Positions 40,182-52,020 of a DNA stretch of 64,000 nucleotides are shown piece by piece (within the stretch, counting starts at the first letter, position 1; every line of letters begins with the position of its first letter). Source of the stretch: Bradyrhizobium stylosanthis (lineage in GTDB: Bacteria; Pseudomonadota; Alphaproteobacteria; Rhizobiales; Xanthobacteraceae); NCBI RefSeq assembly GCF_001641335.1, contig NZ_LVEM01000001.1:1772580-1836579 (forward strand), written 5' to 3'. The notes beneath the pieces were generated by a model. It was given only the letters and a program-made list of their open reading frames with translations. It searched no databases and was not told where the DNA came from. A program made the translations under genes and the position numbers.

Positions 40182-41057
40182 TCACTCCCGCCTGAACCGA
40201 TAATCGAACGCCGCACCAAGCGGCTTGATCACCCCTACCGTCGGCGCCGGAAAATGAACCGGCAGGATTAGCGTGTCCGTGTCCGCCACGGACGCAAAGA
40301 ACTTTCGCCGTGAGGTCGCCGACTGCTTCGGATCCCAGTCCGGCTTTGCCGACCAGTCCGGCTCGCGGCACTGGATCTGGTGATGCATGAGGTCGCCGGC
40401 GACGACCGCGCGCTGCCCCTTCGAGACGATGTTCACGCAGCAATGGCAGGGCGAATGGCCCGGCGTCGGCGTCAGCGTCACGGTGTCGTCGAGCGCGTAA
40501 TCGTCGTCGACCAGCAGCGCCTGCCCGGCTTCGACGACCGGCAGGCAATTGTCGCGAAACACGGTGCCGGGCGGGTTGCTGCCCTTGGCATGCTCGGCCT
40601 CCCAGGCCGCATACTCGCCCTTGTGGAAGACGTATTTCGCGTTCGGGAACGTCGGCACCCAGCGCCCGTCGCGCAAGATTGTGTTCCAGCCGGTGTGGTC
40701 GATGTGCAGATGGGTGCAGAACACGTAGTCGACCTGCTCGAAGCCGATGCCGAGCGCGAACAATTCGTTGCGCCAGCGCTCCTTGCCGGGGAAATCGAAC
40801 GGCGGCGGGTGGCCCTTGTCCTCGCCGGTGCAGGTGTCGACCAGGATGGTGTAGCGCGGCGTGCGCACCACGAAGGTCTGGTAGGTGATCACCATCATGC
40901 CGCGCGCGGTATCGAACACCTCGGGCTCCATCGTCGGCAAATGGCGCTTGAAGACGCTGTCGTCATAAGCCGGGAAAAAATCTTGCGGCCGCCGCCACGG
41001 CCCCTCCCGCTCGATCACCGCATCGATGGTGATGTCGCCGATCCTGAGCTGCTTCAC
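40182..41057 (-). CDS. MBL fold metallo-hydrolase
   Basis: A 291-residue metallo-beta-lactamase-fold hydrolase. The zinc motif HLHIDHTGW (HxHxDH) is present, with a further His in PTPGHSPCH and an Asp in VVAGDLMHH. It starts at a GTG (41057) with a GGAGGAG site. Most relatives are of unknown substrate; lactonase and esterase activities occur in the family, including acyl-homoserine lactone breakdown, but nothing here is specific. Cytoplasmic, no leader. It converges with the PsiF gene across an inverted repeat. Confidence 0.9.
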   Translation of the reverse strand: MKQLRIGDITIDAVIEREGPWRRPQDFFPAYDDSVFKRHLPTMEPEVFDTARGMMVITYQTFVVRTPRYTILVDTCTGEDKGHPPPFDFPGKERWRNELFALGIGFEQVDYVFCTHLHIDHTGWNTILRDGRWVPTFPNAKYVFHKGEYAAWEAEHAKGSNPPGTVFRDNCLPVVEAGQALLVDDDYALDDTVTLTPTPGHSPCHCCVNIVSKGQRAVVAGDLMHHQIQCREPDWSAKPDWDPKQSATSRRKFFASVADTDTLILPVHFPAPTVGVIKPLGAAFDYRFRRE

Positions 41058-41314
41058 GCATCTCCTCCTGGTTTTTCTCAAGCGTAGCGAACGAGTTCGC
41101 ACCGTTCAAGGCGCATGAGCGCGTGCATGCACTGGTGCGAGTTCCCAGCGCGAGCGCGACTGCTCGTCATTCGGACTCCGGCGACAGCATTCCACGGCTG
41201 CGCACATGCGTCGTTCAAGCGTCACACGCGCGTCGTCAGCCGCGCTCGATAATCTCCGTGTCATCTCGGGTTAAGCGCGCACAGATTGCGCAACAAAAAT
41301 CATGGGGCATTCAC

Positions 41315-43525
41315 GTGAAAAAGCTCTTCTCCCTGATCTCTTCGCTGTCACTCGCCGCAACGCTGACCGGTGTTGCAGCGACGGCATACGCCGATCAGGA
41401 TGACAACGGCCGCGACCGCGGCTCCGACAATTTCCGCGATCGCGATGATCGGGGCCATCACCACGGCCGCAAATCGCCCGTCATCCTCATCTCGCTCGAC
41501 GGCGCAAAGCCCGATTTCATCCAGCAATTCATCGACGAAGGCGTGCTACCGCGCGATGGCGGGCTGGCGCGGCTGAGCCGCCATGGCGCCGTGGCCTTGC
41601 AGAACATCACGGCCTCGCCGTCGCTCACCGCGGTCTCTCATATCGAGATCGCCACCGGCTCGACCTCCGTTCACAACGACATCCCCTCCAACACCTTCCA
41701 GGCGATCGTCGGCCCGATCACATCGAGCCTCAGCGGGTTTGCAGCGCCGATCGGCGGCTATCGCGAGAGCCCGCTTGGACCCTCGCCGCGGCCCTCGGCA
41801 TTGCCGCTCTGGGTGCAGCTGCGCCAGCAGGGCAAGAAGGTCGTCACCGCGACATGGCCGGGCGGCGACGGCGCCGATATCTCGATCAACGGCACCGTGG
41901 TGCAGCCGGCGCAGCCGATCCGCGTCACCGACTACACGGTGCCGTTCGGCGCGTTCGGCGGGCTTAGCGCGCAGGGCTTCTCGTTCACGCAGTCCAATTT
42001 CATCCCCGATCCGGCGGTGGGCGCGGCGCTGCAGGCCGCGGGCCGCTTCTCGTTCAGCCCGGTGATGGCAACGCCCACGGCGATCGAGACGTTCTCATGC
42101 GCATCGGTGCCGACCGCGACCTGCACCAATGCGGCGACACAGGACGTCAAATACGCGATCCGCGTCGCGGCGCTCGACACCACCAACGACAACAAGGTCA
42201 ATTACGACACCCTCGTCTTCTTCGACGCCACGCGCGGCATCGCGGCCGGCCCGTTCGCGCCGCCGTCGACTGGCCCCGCCTACGCGAAGATCGGCGGCGA
42301 GAATGCCCCGTTCTTCTTCGAGGGCAGCGGCGCCAAGGTCGGCGCGGCCTATTTCGTCTCGCAGCTCGCGCCCGACCTGTCGGTGGTGCACTTTGCCCGC
42401 TACGGCGCCAACTATATCCCGCGCAACACGCCGGTTCTTGCCGACGTCGACGACATCAACAACAGCGTCGGGTTCTGGCGCCCGCAGGCCGACTTCCGCA
42501 TTCCGGAGCGGCTCAGCCCGGGTTTCACGGGCTTCCCCGACATCGAGATCGAGGCGATGTTCGAGGACATGGTCAAGACCTTCGTGCGCTACCAGGCCGA
42601 TATCGGCGAGCGCGCCATCAAGAACAATCCCGATGCCGATCTCGTCATGATCTACATCGAGCAGCCGGACGGCTCCGAGCATCAGTTCCTGCTCACCGAT
42701 CCCCGCCAGGGCACCAATCCCAGGGATCCGAACTCGATCGGCGCCGGCCAGGACGCCGCCAAGGTCGCCCGCTACAAATCCTACATCCGCTTCGCCTACC
42801 AGACCGCCGACAAGGCGGTGAAGCGGATTGCGGACGCGGCCGGGCCGGACAGCAATATCATCGTGGTGTCAGACCACGGCTTCGCGCCGTTCCACACCTC
42901 GGTCAGCATGACCAACATCCTGAAGAATGCCGGCATCGACACCAGCAAGGTGGCGATCCGCACCTCGGGCCCGGCGGTCAACATCTACGTCAATCTGCAG
43001 CAGCGCGAACAGGGCGGCACCGTCGATCCCGCCACCTACACCGCGCTGGTGACGCAGATCACCGATGCGGTGAAGAACGCGGTCGATCCCAACCCGAAAT
43101 TCAACGGCTCGCTCGAGGGTAGCAGGCTCTTCACCGTGGTGGAGACCCGTCCGCTCCAGTGCGAGGCCGGGATCGGGCAATGCACCAGCAAGACCATCGG
43201 CCAGGATTTCGGCGATGTGTTCGCGCTGATGGCCCCGGGCTACAATTTCGACGGCATCCAGAACCCCGGCGTCGCACGCCTCGGCGACGCCCCGTTCAAC
43301 GCCACGACCACCACGCTGTCGATGCCGAACTTCTACGGCGCCCACGGCCACGATCCGAAGCTGCCGGTGATGAGCGCGACCTTCATCGCCGCCGGCCCGC
43401 AGATCCGCAACAACACCACGATCCGCCGCATGCGCAATCTCGACGTCGCCCCGACCGTCATGCAGATCCTCGGCGTCAGGCCGCACCAGGTCGACGGCGA
43501 GGTGCTGCGCGAGATTTTGCGGTAG
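41315..43525 (+). CDS. Secreted type I phosphodiesterase/nucleotide pyrophosphatase-like
   Basis: A 736-residue protein with a signal peptide (TAYADQD). An Asp/Arg/His-rich linker (DRDDRGHHHGRK) precedes the alkaline-phosphatase-like core. Metal-site residues are in VILISLDGAKPD and in VVSDHGFAPFH; the nucleophile is the Thr in SPSLTAVSHIEIATGS. The family hydrolyses phosphodiesters or pyrophosphates in the periplasm. The start is a GTG at 41315, where the signal peptide begins; an in-frame start 64 codons upstream would give a non-signal extension. Length is at the long end for the family. Confidence 0.87.
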   Translation: MKKLFSLISSLSLAATLTGVAATAYADQDDNGRDRGSDNFRDRDDRGHHHGRKSPVILISLDGAKPDFIQQFIDEGVLPRDGGLARLSRHGAVALQNITASPSLTAVSHIEIATGSTSVHNDIPSNTFQAIVGPITSSLSGFAAPIGGYRESPLGPSPRPSALPLWVQLRQQGKKVVTATWPGGDGADISINGTVVQPAQPIRVTDYTVPFGAFGGLSAQGFSFTQSNFIPDPAVGAALQAAGRFSFSPVMATPTAIETFSCASVPTATCTNAATQDVKYAIRVAALDTTNDNKVNYDTLVFFDATRGIAAGPFAPPSTGPAYAKIGGENAPFFFEGSGAKVGAAYFVSQLAPDLSVVHFARYGANYIPRNTPVLADVDDINNSVGFWRPQADFRIPERLSPGFTGFPDIEIEAMFEDMVKTFVRYQADIGERAIKNNPDADLVMIYIEQPDGSEHQFLLTDPRQGTNPRDPNSIGAGQDAAKVARYKSYIRFAYQTADKAVKRIADAAGPDSNIIVVSDHGFAPFHTSVSMTNILKNAGIDTSKVAIRTSGPAVNIYVNLQQREQGGTVDPATYTALVTQITDAVKNAVDPNPKFNGSLEGSRLFTVVETRPLQCEAGIGQCTSKTIGQDFGDVFALMAPGYNFDGIQNPGVARLGDAPFNATTTTLSMPNFYGAHGHDPKLPVMSATFIAAGPQIRNNTTIRRMRNLDVAPTVMQILGVRPHQVDGEVLREILR

Positions 43526-43542
43526 CGACCGAAGGCTCTGAC

Positions 43543-43569
43543 GGATGGGCGCCAGTTTGGTGCCCATCC
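43543..43569 (+). terminator. Hairpin after the phosphodiesterase gene
   Basis: GGATGGGCGCC and GGTGCCCATCC pair over 11 bp (one G-T) with a five-base loop, 18 bases after the stop codon. There is no T run. Confidence 0.5.
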
Positions 43570-43674
43570 CGGCTCGTAAGCTTGTGGCTCAGGGCCGCTA
43601 ACATCTTTGGGGATTGCGCCGCTTGGCAAATTCCATACGAAGGCTACCATGGCGCAACTCCTCGGAGAGATGCT

Positions 43675-44085
43675 GTGGTGATGACGGTCGAATTGGTAGC
43701 CCGGTTGATCGGCTCGCTACCGGCAAGCAAGGACACCGAGGCGGCTCTTGGTTTCCTGAAACAGCCCGACATCATCAGAATCGCTCCGTCGGGAAGCGAA
43801 GTCAGCTTCGGGCCGGCAGAAGCGTCCTTGCGAATTTGCCGAATTAGGCAGCAGGTCACCACGGAGGCCGGCGTTACCACATACGGCTTTCCCTCACTGT
43901 TATCCGCACTTGCGAAATTGCATCCCGCAGAGCTCGTGACCGCCGCGGCATTCACCACCGCTGACTGGTACGGCACCTTCTTGTTAGACAACACCGATCG
44001 GCTTGTGGGATTTGTGCTCGTGAAGCGCCGATCTCCCGAGGAAGAGCAGGAGCGCCTGGACTGGTTTCGGCGAAACCTGACGTAG
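43675..44085 (+). CDS. Hypothetical cytoplasmic protein
   Basis: A 136-residue protein starting at a GTG at 43675, seven bases after GGAG; the ATG at 43681 (134 residues) is an equal choice. No signal or membrane segment. It alternates short helices and strands (SEVSFGPAEASLRICRI, TTYGFPSLLSALAKLHP, WYGTFLLDNTDRLVGFVLV), suggesting a compact alpha/beta fold. No family recognised. AT content is slightly higher than in neighbouring genes. It ends five bases before the ABC-F gene, which is convergent. Confidence 0.65.
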   Translation: MVMTVELVARLIGSLPASKDTEAALGFLKQPDIIRIAPSGSEVSFGPAEASLRICRIRQQVTTEAGVTTYGFPSLLSALAKLHPAELVTAAAFTTADWYGTFLLDNTDRLVGFVLVKRRSPEEEQERLDWFRRNLT

Positions 44086-44089
44086 CTGA

Positions 44090-45712
44090 CTACGACCGCA
44101 ACCCCGGCGCCTCCTGCCCGGTGCGGGCGACGTACTCCGTGTAGCCGCCGCCGTACTGGTGGATGCCTTCCGGCGTCAGCTCGAGCACGCGGTTCGACAG
44201 CGTCGCAAGGAAGTGGCGGTCATGCGAGACGAACAGCATGGTGCCCTCGAAATCCGACAGCGCCGTGATCAGCATTTCCTTGGTGGCGAGGTCGAGATGG
44301 TTGGTCGGCTCGTCCAGCACCAGAAAGTTCGGCGGATCGAACAGCATCTTGGCCATCACGAGCCGCGCCTTCTCGCCGCCCGACAGCACGCGGCAGCGCT
44401 TCTCGACGTCGTCGCCGGAGAAGCCGAAGCAGCCGGCGAGCGCGCGCAAGGACCCCTGCCCCGCGGTCGGAAACTGGTCCTCCAGCGACTGAAACACGGT
44501 GCGCTCGCCGTCGAGCAGGTCCATCGCGTGCTGGGCGAAATAGCCCATCTTGACGCTGCCCCCCAGGGCCACCGTGCCCTGGTCCGGCTCGCTCGCGCCG
44601 GCAATGAGCTTCAACAGCGTCGACTTGCCGGCGCCGTTGACGCCCATCACGCACCAGCGCTCCCGGCGGCGGATCATGAAGTCGAGGCCGTCATAGATCC
44701 GCTTGCTGCCATAGCCCTTGTGGACACCCTTGAGCGCGACGACGTCCTCGCCCGAGCGCGGTGCCGGCAGGAAGTCGAAGGCGACGCTCTGGCGGCGGCG
44801 CGGCGGCTCGACGCGCTCGATCTTGTCGAGCTTCTTGACCCGGCTCTGCACCTGCGCGGCGTGCGAGGCGCGCGCCTTGAAGCGCTCGATGAACTTGATC
44901 TCCTTGGCGAGCATGGCCTGCTGGCGCTCGAACTGCGCCTGCTGCTGCTTCTCGTTCTGCGCGCGCTGCTGCTCGTAGAACTCGTAGTCGCCGGTGTAGG
45001 TGGTGAGCGAGCCTGAATCGATCTCTATCACCTTGGAGATGACGCGGTTGATGAACTCGCGGTCATGCGAGGTCATCAGCAGCGTGCCTTCGTAATCGTG
45101 CAGGAACTTTTCCAGCCAGATCAGGCTTTCGAGGTCGAGATGGTTGCTCGGCTCGTCGAGCAGCATGACGTCGGGACGCATCAGGAGGATGCGGGCCAGC
45201 GCCACGCGCATCTTCCAGCCGCCGGAGAGCTTGCCGACGTCGCCGTCCATCATCTCCTGGCTGAAGCCGAGGCCGGACAGCGCCTCGCGCGCACGGCCGT
45301 CGAGCGCGTAGCCGTCCAGCTCCTCGAACCGGTGCTGCACCTCGCCGTAGCGGGCGATGATCTCGTCCATCTGGTCGGCCTTGTCGGGGTCGGCCATATC
45401 GGCCTCGAGCGCGCGCAGCTCGGCCGCGACCTCGCTGACGGGACCGGCGCCGTTCATCACCTCGGCCACGGCGCTGCGGCCAGACATCTCGCCGACGTCC
45501 TGGTTGAAATAGCCGATGGTGATGCCGCGATCGGTCGAGACCTGCCCCTCGTCGGGCAGCTCCTCGCCGGCGATCATCCGGAACAGGGTGGTTTTGCCGG
45601 CGCCGTTCGGCCCGACCAGGCCGATCTTCTCGCCCTTGTTGAGGGCGGCGGAGGCTTCGATGAACAGGATCTGGTGGCCGGCTTGCTTGCTGACGTTGTC
45701 GAGGCGGATCAT
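44090..45712 (-). CDS. ABC-F family ATPase
   Basis: A 540-residue protein with two ATPase domains and no membrane part. Domain 1: Walker A GPNGAGKTT, signature LSGGWKMR, Walker B MLLDEPSNHLD. The Gln-rich linker (EQQRAQNEKQQQAQFERQQ, about 240-300) is the P-site tRNA interaction motif region. Domain 2: GVNGAGKST, LSGGEKAR, LVLDEPTNHLD. ABC-F proteins act on ribosomes in translation rescue or antibiotic protection; this one resembles the housekeeping YbiT/Ettin-like members rather than a resistance factor. The ATG is clear and the gene stands alone. Confidence 0.93.
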   Translation of the reverse strand: MIRLDNVSKQAGHQILFIEASAALNKGEKIGLVGPNGAGKTTLFRMIAGEELPDEGQVSTDRGITIGYFNQDVGEMSGRSAVAEVMNGAGPVSEVAAELRALEADMADPDKADQMDEIIARYGEVQHRFEELDGYALDGRAREALSGLGFSQEMMDGDVGKLSGGWKMRVALARILLMRPDVMLLDEPSNHLDLESLIWLEKFLHDYEGTLLMTSHDREFINRVISKVIEIDSGSLTTYTGDYEFYEQQRAQNEKQQQAQFERQQAMLAKEIKFIERFKARASHAAQVQSRVKKLDKIERVEPPRRRQSVAFDFLPAPRSGEDVVALKGVHKGYGSKRIYDGLDFMIRRRERWCVMGVNGAGKSTLLKLIAGASEPDQGTVALGGSVKMGYFAQHAMDLLDGERTVFQSLEDQFPTAGQGSLRALAGCFGFSGDDVEKRCRVLSGGEKARLVMAKMLFDPPNFLVLDEPTNHLDLATKEMLITALSDFEGTMLFVSHDRHFLATLSNRVLELTPEGIHQYGGGYTEYVARTGQEAPGLRS

Positions 45713-45928
45713 GGGGTCATTTTGGGGGATTTTTGCGTTGCAGCGTCATAGGCCATGCGGGCCGCCAGGGGAAGCCCGGCGGGGTACGGACTGCCCCGCC
45801 AAGCGCAGATTCCTCCCGATTGGCCCGATGTTTACGCCCGTGCAGGGCTTCTGCGGGCCGGTGGCCGGCTCGCTGCCCATCCCCTGGAGCCTTGGCGACC
45901 CAATGCGAGCTGTTTCCCTGAAGGCAGC

Positions 45929-46783
45929 CTAGGCGAAGAAGGGATGCGGCGCGTCGCCGGTTCCCTTCGCCTTCATCACGGCGACGCACGCGTCGATCTC
46001 CTGATCGGACAGGTTGAGCCCGAATTCGCCGCGCAGCACGTCCCTGAATTCGTTCTCCGTCGCCAGCCGGCGTTTCTCCGCGTGTCCGTCCGCGTCGCGG
46101 ACGGTGACACGCGCATTGTACATGGTGATCCGGCTTCTGTTCGGTCCCGGCTTCGCCACGATGATGTTGCCCTGATAGGGCGTATCCGGATGGGTCGCGG
46201 TGTACCAATTGGTGATCTCGTATTCGCCGTCGTAGCGGGGATATGGGATCACCCGGTAGATGTGCTGCCAGCCATGCCTGAGCCGTGCCTGGAGCGTCAG
46301 CTCGCCGCCGACATCGATGAAGCGCATGACCTCATGGGGCGTCTCCTGCTCGATCTCGGGCACGAGCATGAGCGCGGAGGTCGGCGCCAGATTGCCGAAG
46401 CCGACATCCGCAAGATAAGTGCCCTCCGGCAAGTCCACCTTCAGCAACATGTGGATCGCCGGGCGCGGTGCGTCGATCTCCAGTCCGCGGACGACCCGCC
46501 CCTGCAGGCTTGTGATGCTGTAGCCGAGCGAGCGAAGTCCGGCCCGGAACAGCATGTTCTGTTCGAAGCAGTATCCGCCACGCCTCCTCTCGATCATCTT
46601 CCGCTGAAGCGTCGGCACGTCGAGCCTGGGCGGCCGCCCGAGCATGATGTCGAGCGTCTCGTAGGCGATCGCATGCGCGTGCGCGAAGATCAGTTGGTTC
46701 AGCGTATCGAGCGTTGGCGTGAGCGGCCCGGCATAGCCAATGCGCGAGAGCCAGGCCTTCCGATCGAATTGCGTGTCGGACAT
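45929..46783 (-). CDS. Arylamine N-acetyltransferase
   Basis: A 284-residue NAT enzyme. The catalytic triad is visible: Cys in RRRGGYCFEQN, His in PRPAIHMLLKV, Asp in TYLADVGFGNL. It transfers acetyl from acetyl-CoA to arylamines or hydrazines in the cytoplasm. The length is typical. The ATG at 46783 follows a GGAGCGGGTGAG run; an upstream frame extends further but without family match. It is divergent from the SulP gene; an FNR/FixK box lies between them, closer to this gene's side (111 bases). Confidence 0.92.
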   Translation of the reverse strand: MSDTQFDRKAWLSRIGYAGPLTPTLDTLNQLIFAHAHAIAYETLDIMLGRPPRLDVPTLQRKMIERRRGGYCFEQNMLFRAGLRSLGYSITSLQGRVVRGLEIDAPRPAIHMLLKVDLPEGTYLADVGFGNLAPTSALMLVPEIEQETPHEVMRFIDVGGELTLQARLRHGWQHIYRVIPYPRYDGEYEITNWYTATHPDTPYQGNIIVAKPGPNRSRITMYNARVTVRDADGHAEKRRLATENEFRDVLRGEFGLNLSDQEIDACVAVMKAKGTGDAPHPFFA

Positions 46784-46893
46784 CTCACCCGCTCCAGACG
46801 ACCAGGGCCGACCATATTGCCATTCTCCCGCCCGGCGTCCAGCGCCCGCCGGGGTGCGCCCGACCGGCGTTTTGGGTGGCGACATCAGGCGTA

Positions 46894-46907
46894 TTGATCT
46901 TGATCAA
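46894..46907. promoter_or_regulatory. FNR/FixK-type box
   Basis: TTGATCTTGATCAA, a perfect TTGAT-N4-ATCAA palindrome. It lies 164 bases upstream of the SulP gene and 111 bases upstream of the arylamine N-acetyltransferase gene, between the two divergent starts. Confidence 0.7.
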
Positions 46908-47070
46908 AGCTCTTCGATGATCATGGCGGAGCCTGTGGCGTCGGCTTGAATTTGGGCTGCTTGGCCCCGGCGCTGCGCGCGCAGCAAAACCGTGCAATGA
47001 AACATTGCGCACCTCAGGACGATTGACTGCAGATTGCCGGAAACGGCGCCGCGTGCGGGAGTGACGTTTG

Positions 47071-48822
<1,752 letters not shown>

Positions 48823-48932
48823 GCGGGATTTCAATCTCGCTTCCCGACATAAGCCGACGCGGCGTCGATGAGCCCAGGCTTGCGCCCTTCACGTCAAAAT
48901 CCTGCACGATCGCCAAACCGCATGTCGCCTTG

Positions 48933-50213
48933 CTACCTCACCGCAAACGGCGCCTGATAAGGCCGGCCGAACGGCACGCCGTTGATGACCGTCTGGACCG
49001 GCTTGAGCTGGGCCTTTCCGTCTCGCTTGTTGTTGCGGGTGTCGAGGAAGCTGACCGGCCCCTCCACCAGCTCCATGATGGCGACGTCGCCGGGCGCACC
49101 GACCTGCAGCGTGCCGATCTTCGGCGCGCGACTGATGATCTTCGCCGGGGCTGTCGTGGCCATGGCCACCACCTGCTCCAGCGTGAAGCCGAGCACCATG
49201 AACTTGCTCATCACGTTGGGCAGGAACGGAATGCCGGGCGAATTGCCGGAGAAGACGTGGATGTCGGACGAAATGGTGTCCGGCGTGCATCCACCGGGAA
49301 TCGCCACTTCCGCCACGGTGAAATCGAAGCTGCCGCCGCCATGACCGACATCGAACAGGACGCCGCGCTGCTTGGCCGCCAGGGCCGCGGGCAGCAGCTT
49401 GCCCTCCTGGACGATATTGGTGAAGACGTTGGACATGTTCGGGGCGCCCGAATAGGCATGCGTCAGCACGTCGCCCGGGCGGAGCAGATCGAGGATCTGC
49501 GACATCAGCTCCTTGGACTCGACGCCACCGATATGCACCATCATCTTCGCCGGCCAGCCGCACATCTCGCAGGCCTGGATGCCGCGCTTCAGCGGCTCGA
49601 GCCCGTGCTTGTAGATCACGTTCTCCGACATCCGCACCTTGACCCCGAGGAGGAAGTCCTGGTTCTCGGCGAGCGCCATCGCGCAGGCTTCGGTTTGCGC
49701 GGAGTCGATATTGTAGAGCTCGGCGACGGGGAATGCCGAAAGGCCGTTGTTGGCGATGTGGACAAAGGCGTACATCCGCGCCCGCGTCTGGGCCACGATG
49801 AAGCGGCGCAGCGCCGCCAGATTGTTGACGCCGGCATCGCCGGCCGACACGACGGTCGTCGTGCCCTGGAATTGCACCAGCTCGTCGGCGGGAATGCCGA
49901 TGGCCGAGCCATAGGGATAGACGTGACAATGCAGATCGATGAGGCCGGGCATCACGAGCTTGCCCGACGCGTCGATGCTCTTCAGGGCGCGCTCGGCGGG
50001 GATCGTCTCCTGGACGGTTTCGATCACGCCCCAGCGGATGCCGATATCGCGTTTGGCGCGCAGCGACTGGCTGGGGTCGAGGACCTCTCCCCCGCGGATC
50101 ACCAGATCGTACTTGTCATTCGGTCCCATCGCGGCGCGCGCCGGCGCGGCGAGGCTGATGGCTGCGGCTGATGTGGACAATGCAAGGAAATCGCGGCGTG
50201 ACAACGCGGACAT
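48933..50213 (-). CDS. Tat-exported amidohydrolase family protein
   Basis: A 426-residue metal hydrolase of the dihydroorotase-like deacetylase group. The leader MSALSRRDFLALSTSAAAIS is a twin-arginine signal (SRRDFL). Metal ligands are in DLHCHVYP (HxH), a probable carboxylated Lys in LGVKVRMS, His in MMVHIGGV and LTHAYSG, and Asp in SSDIHVFS. It probably deacetylates or hydrolyses an amide or hydantoin-like compound in the periplasm. It stands alone, opposite to the SulP gene, and is the only Tat amidohydrolase in the window. Confidence 0.87.
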   Translation of the reverse strand: MSALSRRDFLALSTSAAAISLAAPARAAMGPNDKYDLVIRGGEVLDPSQSLRAKRDIGIRWGVIETVQETIPAERALKSIDASGKLVMPGLIDLHCHVYPYGSAIGIPADELVQFQGTTTVVSAGDAGVNNLAALRRFIVAQTRARMYAFVHIANNGLSAFPVAELYNIDSAQTEACAMALAENQDFLLGVKVRMSENVIYKHGLEPLKRGIQACEMCGWPAKMMVHIGGVESKELMSQILDLLRPGDVLTHAYSGAPNMSNVFTNIVQEGKLLPAALAAKQRGVLFDVGHGGGSFDFTVAEVAIPGGCTPDTISSDIHVFSGNSPGIPFLPNVMSKFMVLGFTLEQVVAMATTAPAKIISRAPKIGTLQVGAPGDVAIMELVEGPVSFLDTRNNKRDGKAQLKPVQTVINGVPFGRPYQAPFAVR

Positions 50214-50457
50214 GATAACCCCCCTGTGCTTTTATTCGCCGGTGCGGCCGGCTTTGACGAGCGATCCTACGGCGCCACTTCCGCGTTCAAAACGAACACG
50301 TTGAAACTGACGCCCGTTCGCTCGGGTGATCCGATCCTATGACGACAAACGCACGCTGAGAAGTCGCGAAATCATTCCAGCGTCGGTGGACCTTCCGGGA
50401 CAAGCGCCGACCAGGCGAGCCCCGGGCCCTTGCTTCGAATGCCGATCAGCTCGGGGG

Positions 50458-52020
50458 TCACTCGGGCAACCCCGCCTTCCGGAGACCCTCGATCAATCGC
50501 TTCGCCTTGGCCTGACCACCGCGGCCGATATAGGTCGATATCGTAAAGGTGGGATCGTGCTCGATCACGCCGGCCGCCGCCTCGCGCGCCTGCGCGTCAT
50601 GGCCGAGATGCGCAAAAGCGCTCGCCAGGCACCGGTACGACGCCGCATGAGCGGGATTCTGACGAACAGCTTTCTTTGCTGCCATGACCGCCTCGTCAAA
50701 ACGGCCGAGTTCGATAAGGGCCATCGCCATTCCGATGAGCGACCGGTGCAGTTGCGGATCGACCGGGCTCAAGCGAAAGGCATGTTCGAAGTTTCTGATC
50801 GCCTCTTCCGGCTGCCCCGCAATCCGGTACACCCAGCCTCTGGCATGCCATGCGACAAATGAGTTCGGGTTGAGTGCGACCGCACGATCCGCCATCTCGA
50901 TCTCGCTTTCCCAATCGCCGACCATGAAGGCCGAGACGACGGCAGCGTGAGCCAGCGTTGCCGGGTCGCTGTCGTCGATATTCAGCGCCAGGCGAAAATG
51001 GCGAATGGCTTCCCTGCGATCGAATTGAGGATCGACGGAGTAGCCCATGGTCACATTGAGCGAGTGGCAGGAAGCTGCCAAACCAGCCGCCAAGGCGAAC
51101 CGGGGGTCCTGCTCCAGGGCATTGTGCGTGAGCCTTATCGCCTCTGCGATCCCTTCGCGGGTGGAGGCGGAATAATGCGGCAAAGCCCGCAGATAGAAAT
51201 CATAGGCCGTAAGGTTCTCCGGCCGCCGCCGCGTCGCCAACGCGATTTCAGTTTGAAGCAATTTCGGCTCGATGGCCGAGACCACGGCAACGGCGACCTC
51301 GTCCTGAAGGGCGAACACGTCCGTCAGGTCGCGCTCGAACCTGTCGGCCCAGATGTGTGCGCCCGTCACCGCATCGATCAACTGCCCGGTGATGCGAACC
51401 TTGCCCGGCGACTTGCGAACAGACCCCTCGAGAACATAACGCACGCCGAGGCTGCGGCCGACCTCCTTGATGTCGACTGCCCTGCCCTTGAACGTGAAGC
51501 TCGAGTTACGCGCGATGACGAACAGCCATTTGAACCGCGACAGCGCGGTGGTGATCTCTTCGACCATGCCATCGGCAAAGTACTGCTGCTCGGGATCGCC
51601 GCTCATGTTCTCGAAGGACAATACGGCGATCGAAGGCTTGTCTGGCAGCGCAAGCGCGGCCTTTGACGAATCCGCGTCACCGGAGTGAGCCGTGGCGGCA
51701 GGCGGCCTGTCCTCCTCGCGAACCACGCCGACGAAACGAAAGCCCTTTCGCGGCAGCGTCTTGATCAGGCGTTGCTCCTCGCCGGAATCGCCGATCGCGC
51801 TCCGGGCCGCGTTGAGGCGGGTCGTCAGGGCGACGTCGGACACGATACGTCCGCTCCAGATGGCGTTGACCAAATCGTCTTTGCTGACGACGCGCTCCCT
51901 TTGCCGGATCAGGTAACCGAGCAGGTCGAAAACCTGCGGTGCGGTCGGGACGATATGGGACCCACGGCGGAGCTCGCATCGGTCGGTGTCGAGATCGTAG
52001 TCCTCGAAGAAATAGCGCAC
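50458..52020 (-). CDS. Winged-helix regulator with TolB-like and TPR regions
   Basis: A 520-residue protein starting at a GTG (52020) with a GGGAG site. An OmpR-type winged helix covers about 1-98 (APQVFDLLGYLIRQRERVVSKDDLV). A TolB N-terminal-like segment follows (about 128-260, IAVLSFENMSGDPEQQYFADG, VRYVLEGSVR), then TPR repeats to the end (VAWHARGWVYRIAGQPEEAIRNFEHAF). This is the CadC-like/adenylate-cyclase-associated architecture of one-component regulators. No transmembrane segment is seen, so it is cytoplasmic. It is divergent from a DUF1127 gene, a possible target. Confidence 0.87.
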   Translation of the reverse strand: MRYFFEDYDLDTDRCELRRGSHIVPTAPQVFDLLGYLIRQRERVVSKDDLVNAIWSGRIVSDVALTTRLNAARSAIGDSGEEQRLIKTLPRKGFRFVGVVREEDRPPAATAHSGDADSSKAALALPDKPSIAVLSFENMSGDPEQQYFADGMVEEITTALSRFKWLFVIARNSSFTFKGRAVDIKEVGRSLGVRYVLEGSVRKSPGKVRITGQLIDAVTGAHIWADRFERDLTDVFALQDEVAVAVVSAIEPKLLQTEIALATRRRPENLTAYDFYLRALPHYSASTREGIAEAIRLTHNALEQDPRFALAAGLAASCHSLNVTMGYSVDPQFDRREAIRHFRLALNIDDSDPATLAHAAVVSAFMVGDWESEIEMADRAVALNPNSFVAWHARGWVYRIAGQPEEAIRNFEHAFRLSPVDPQLHRSLIGMAMALIELGRFDEAVMAAKKAVRQNPAHAASYRCLASAFAHLGHDAQAREAAAGVIEHDPTFTISTYIGRGGQAKAKRLIEGLRKAGLPE

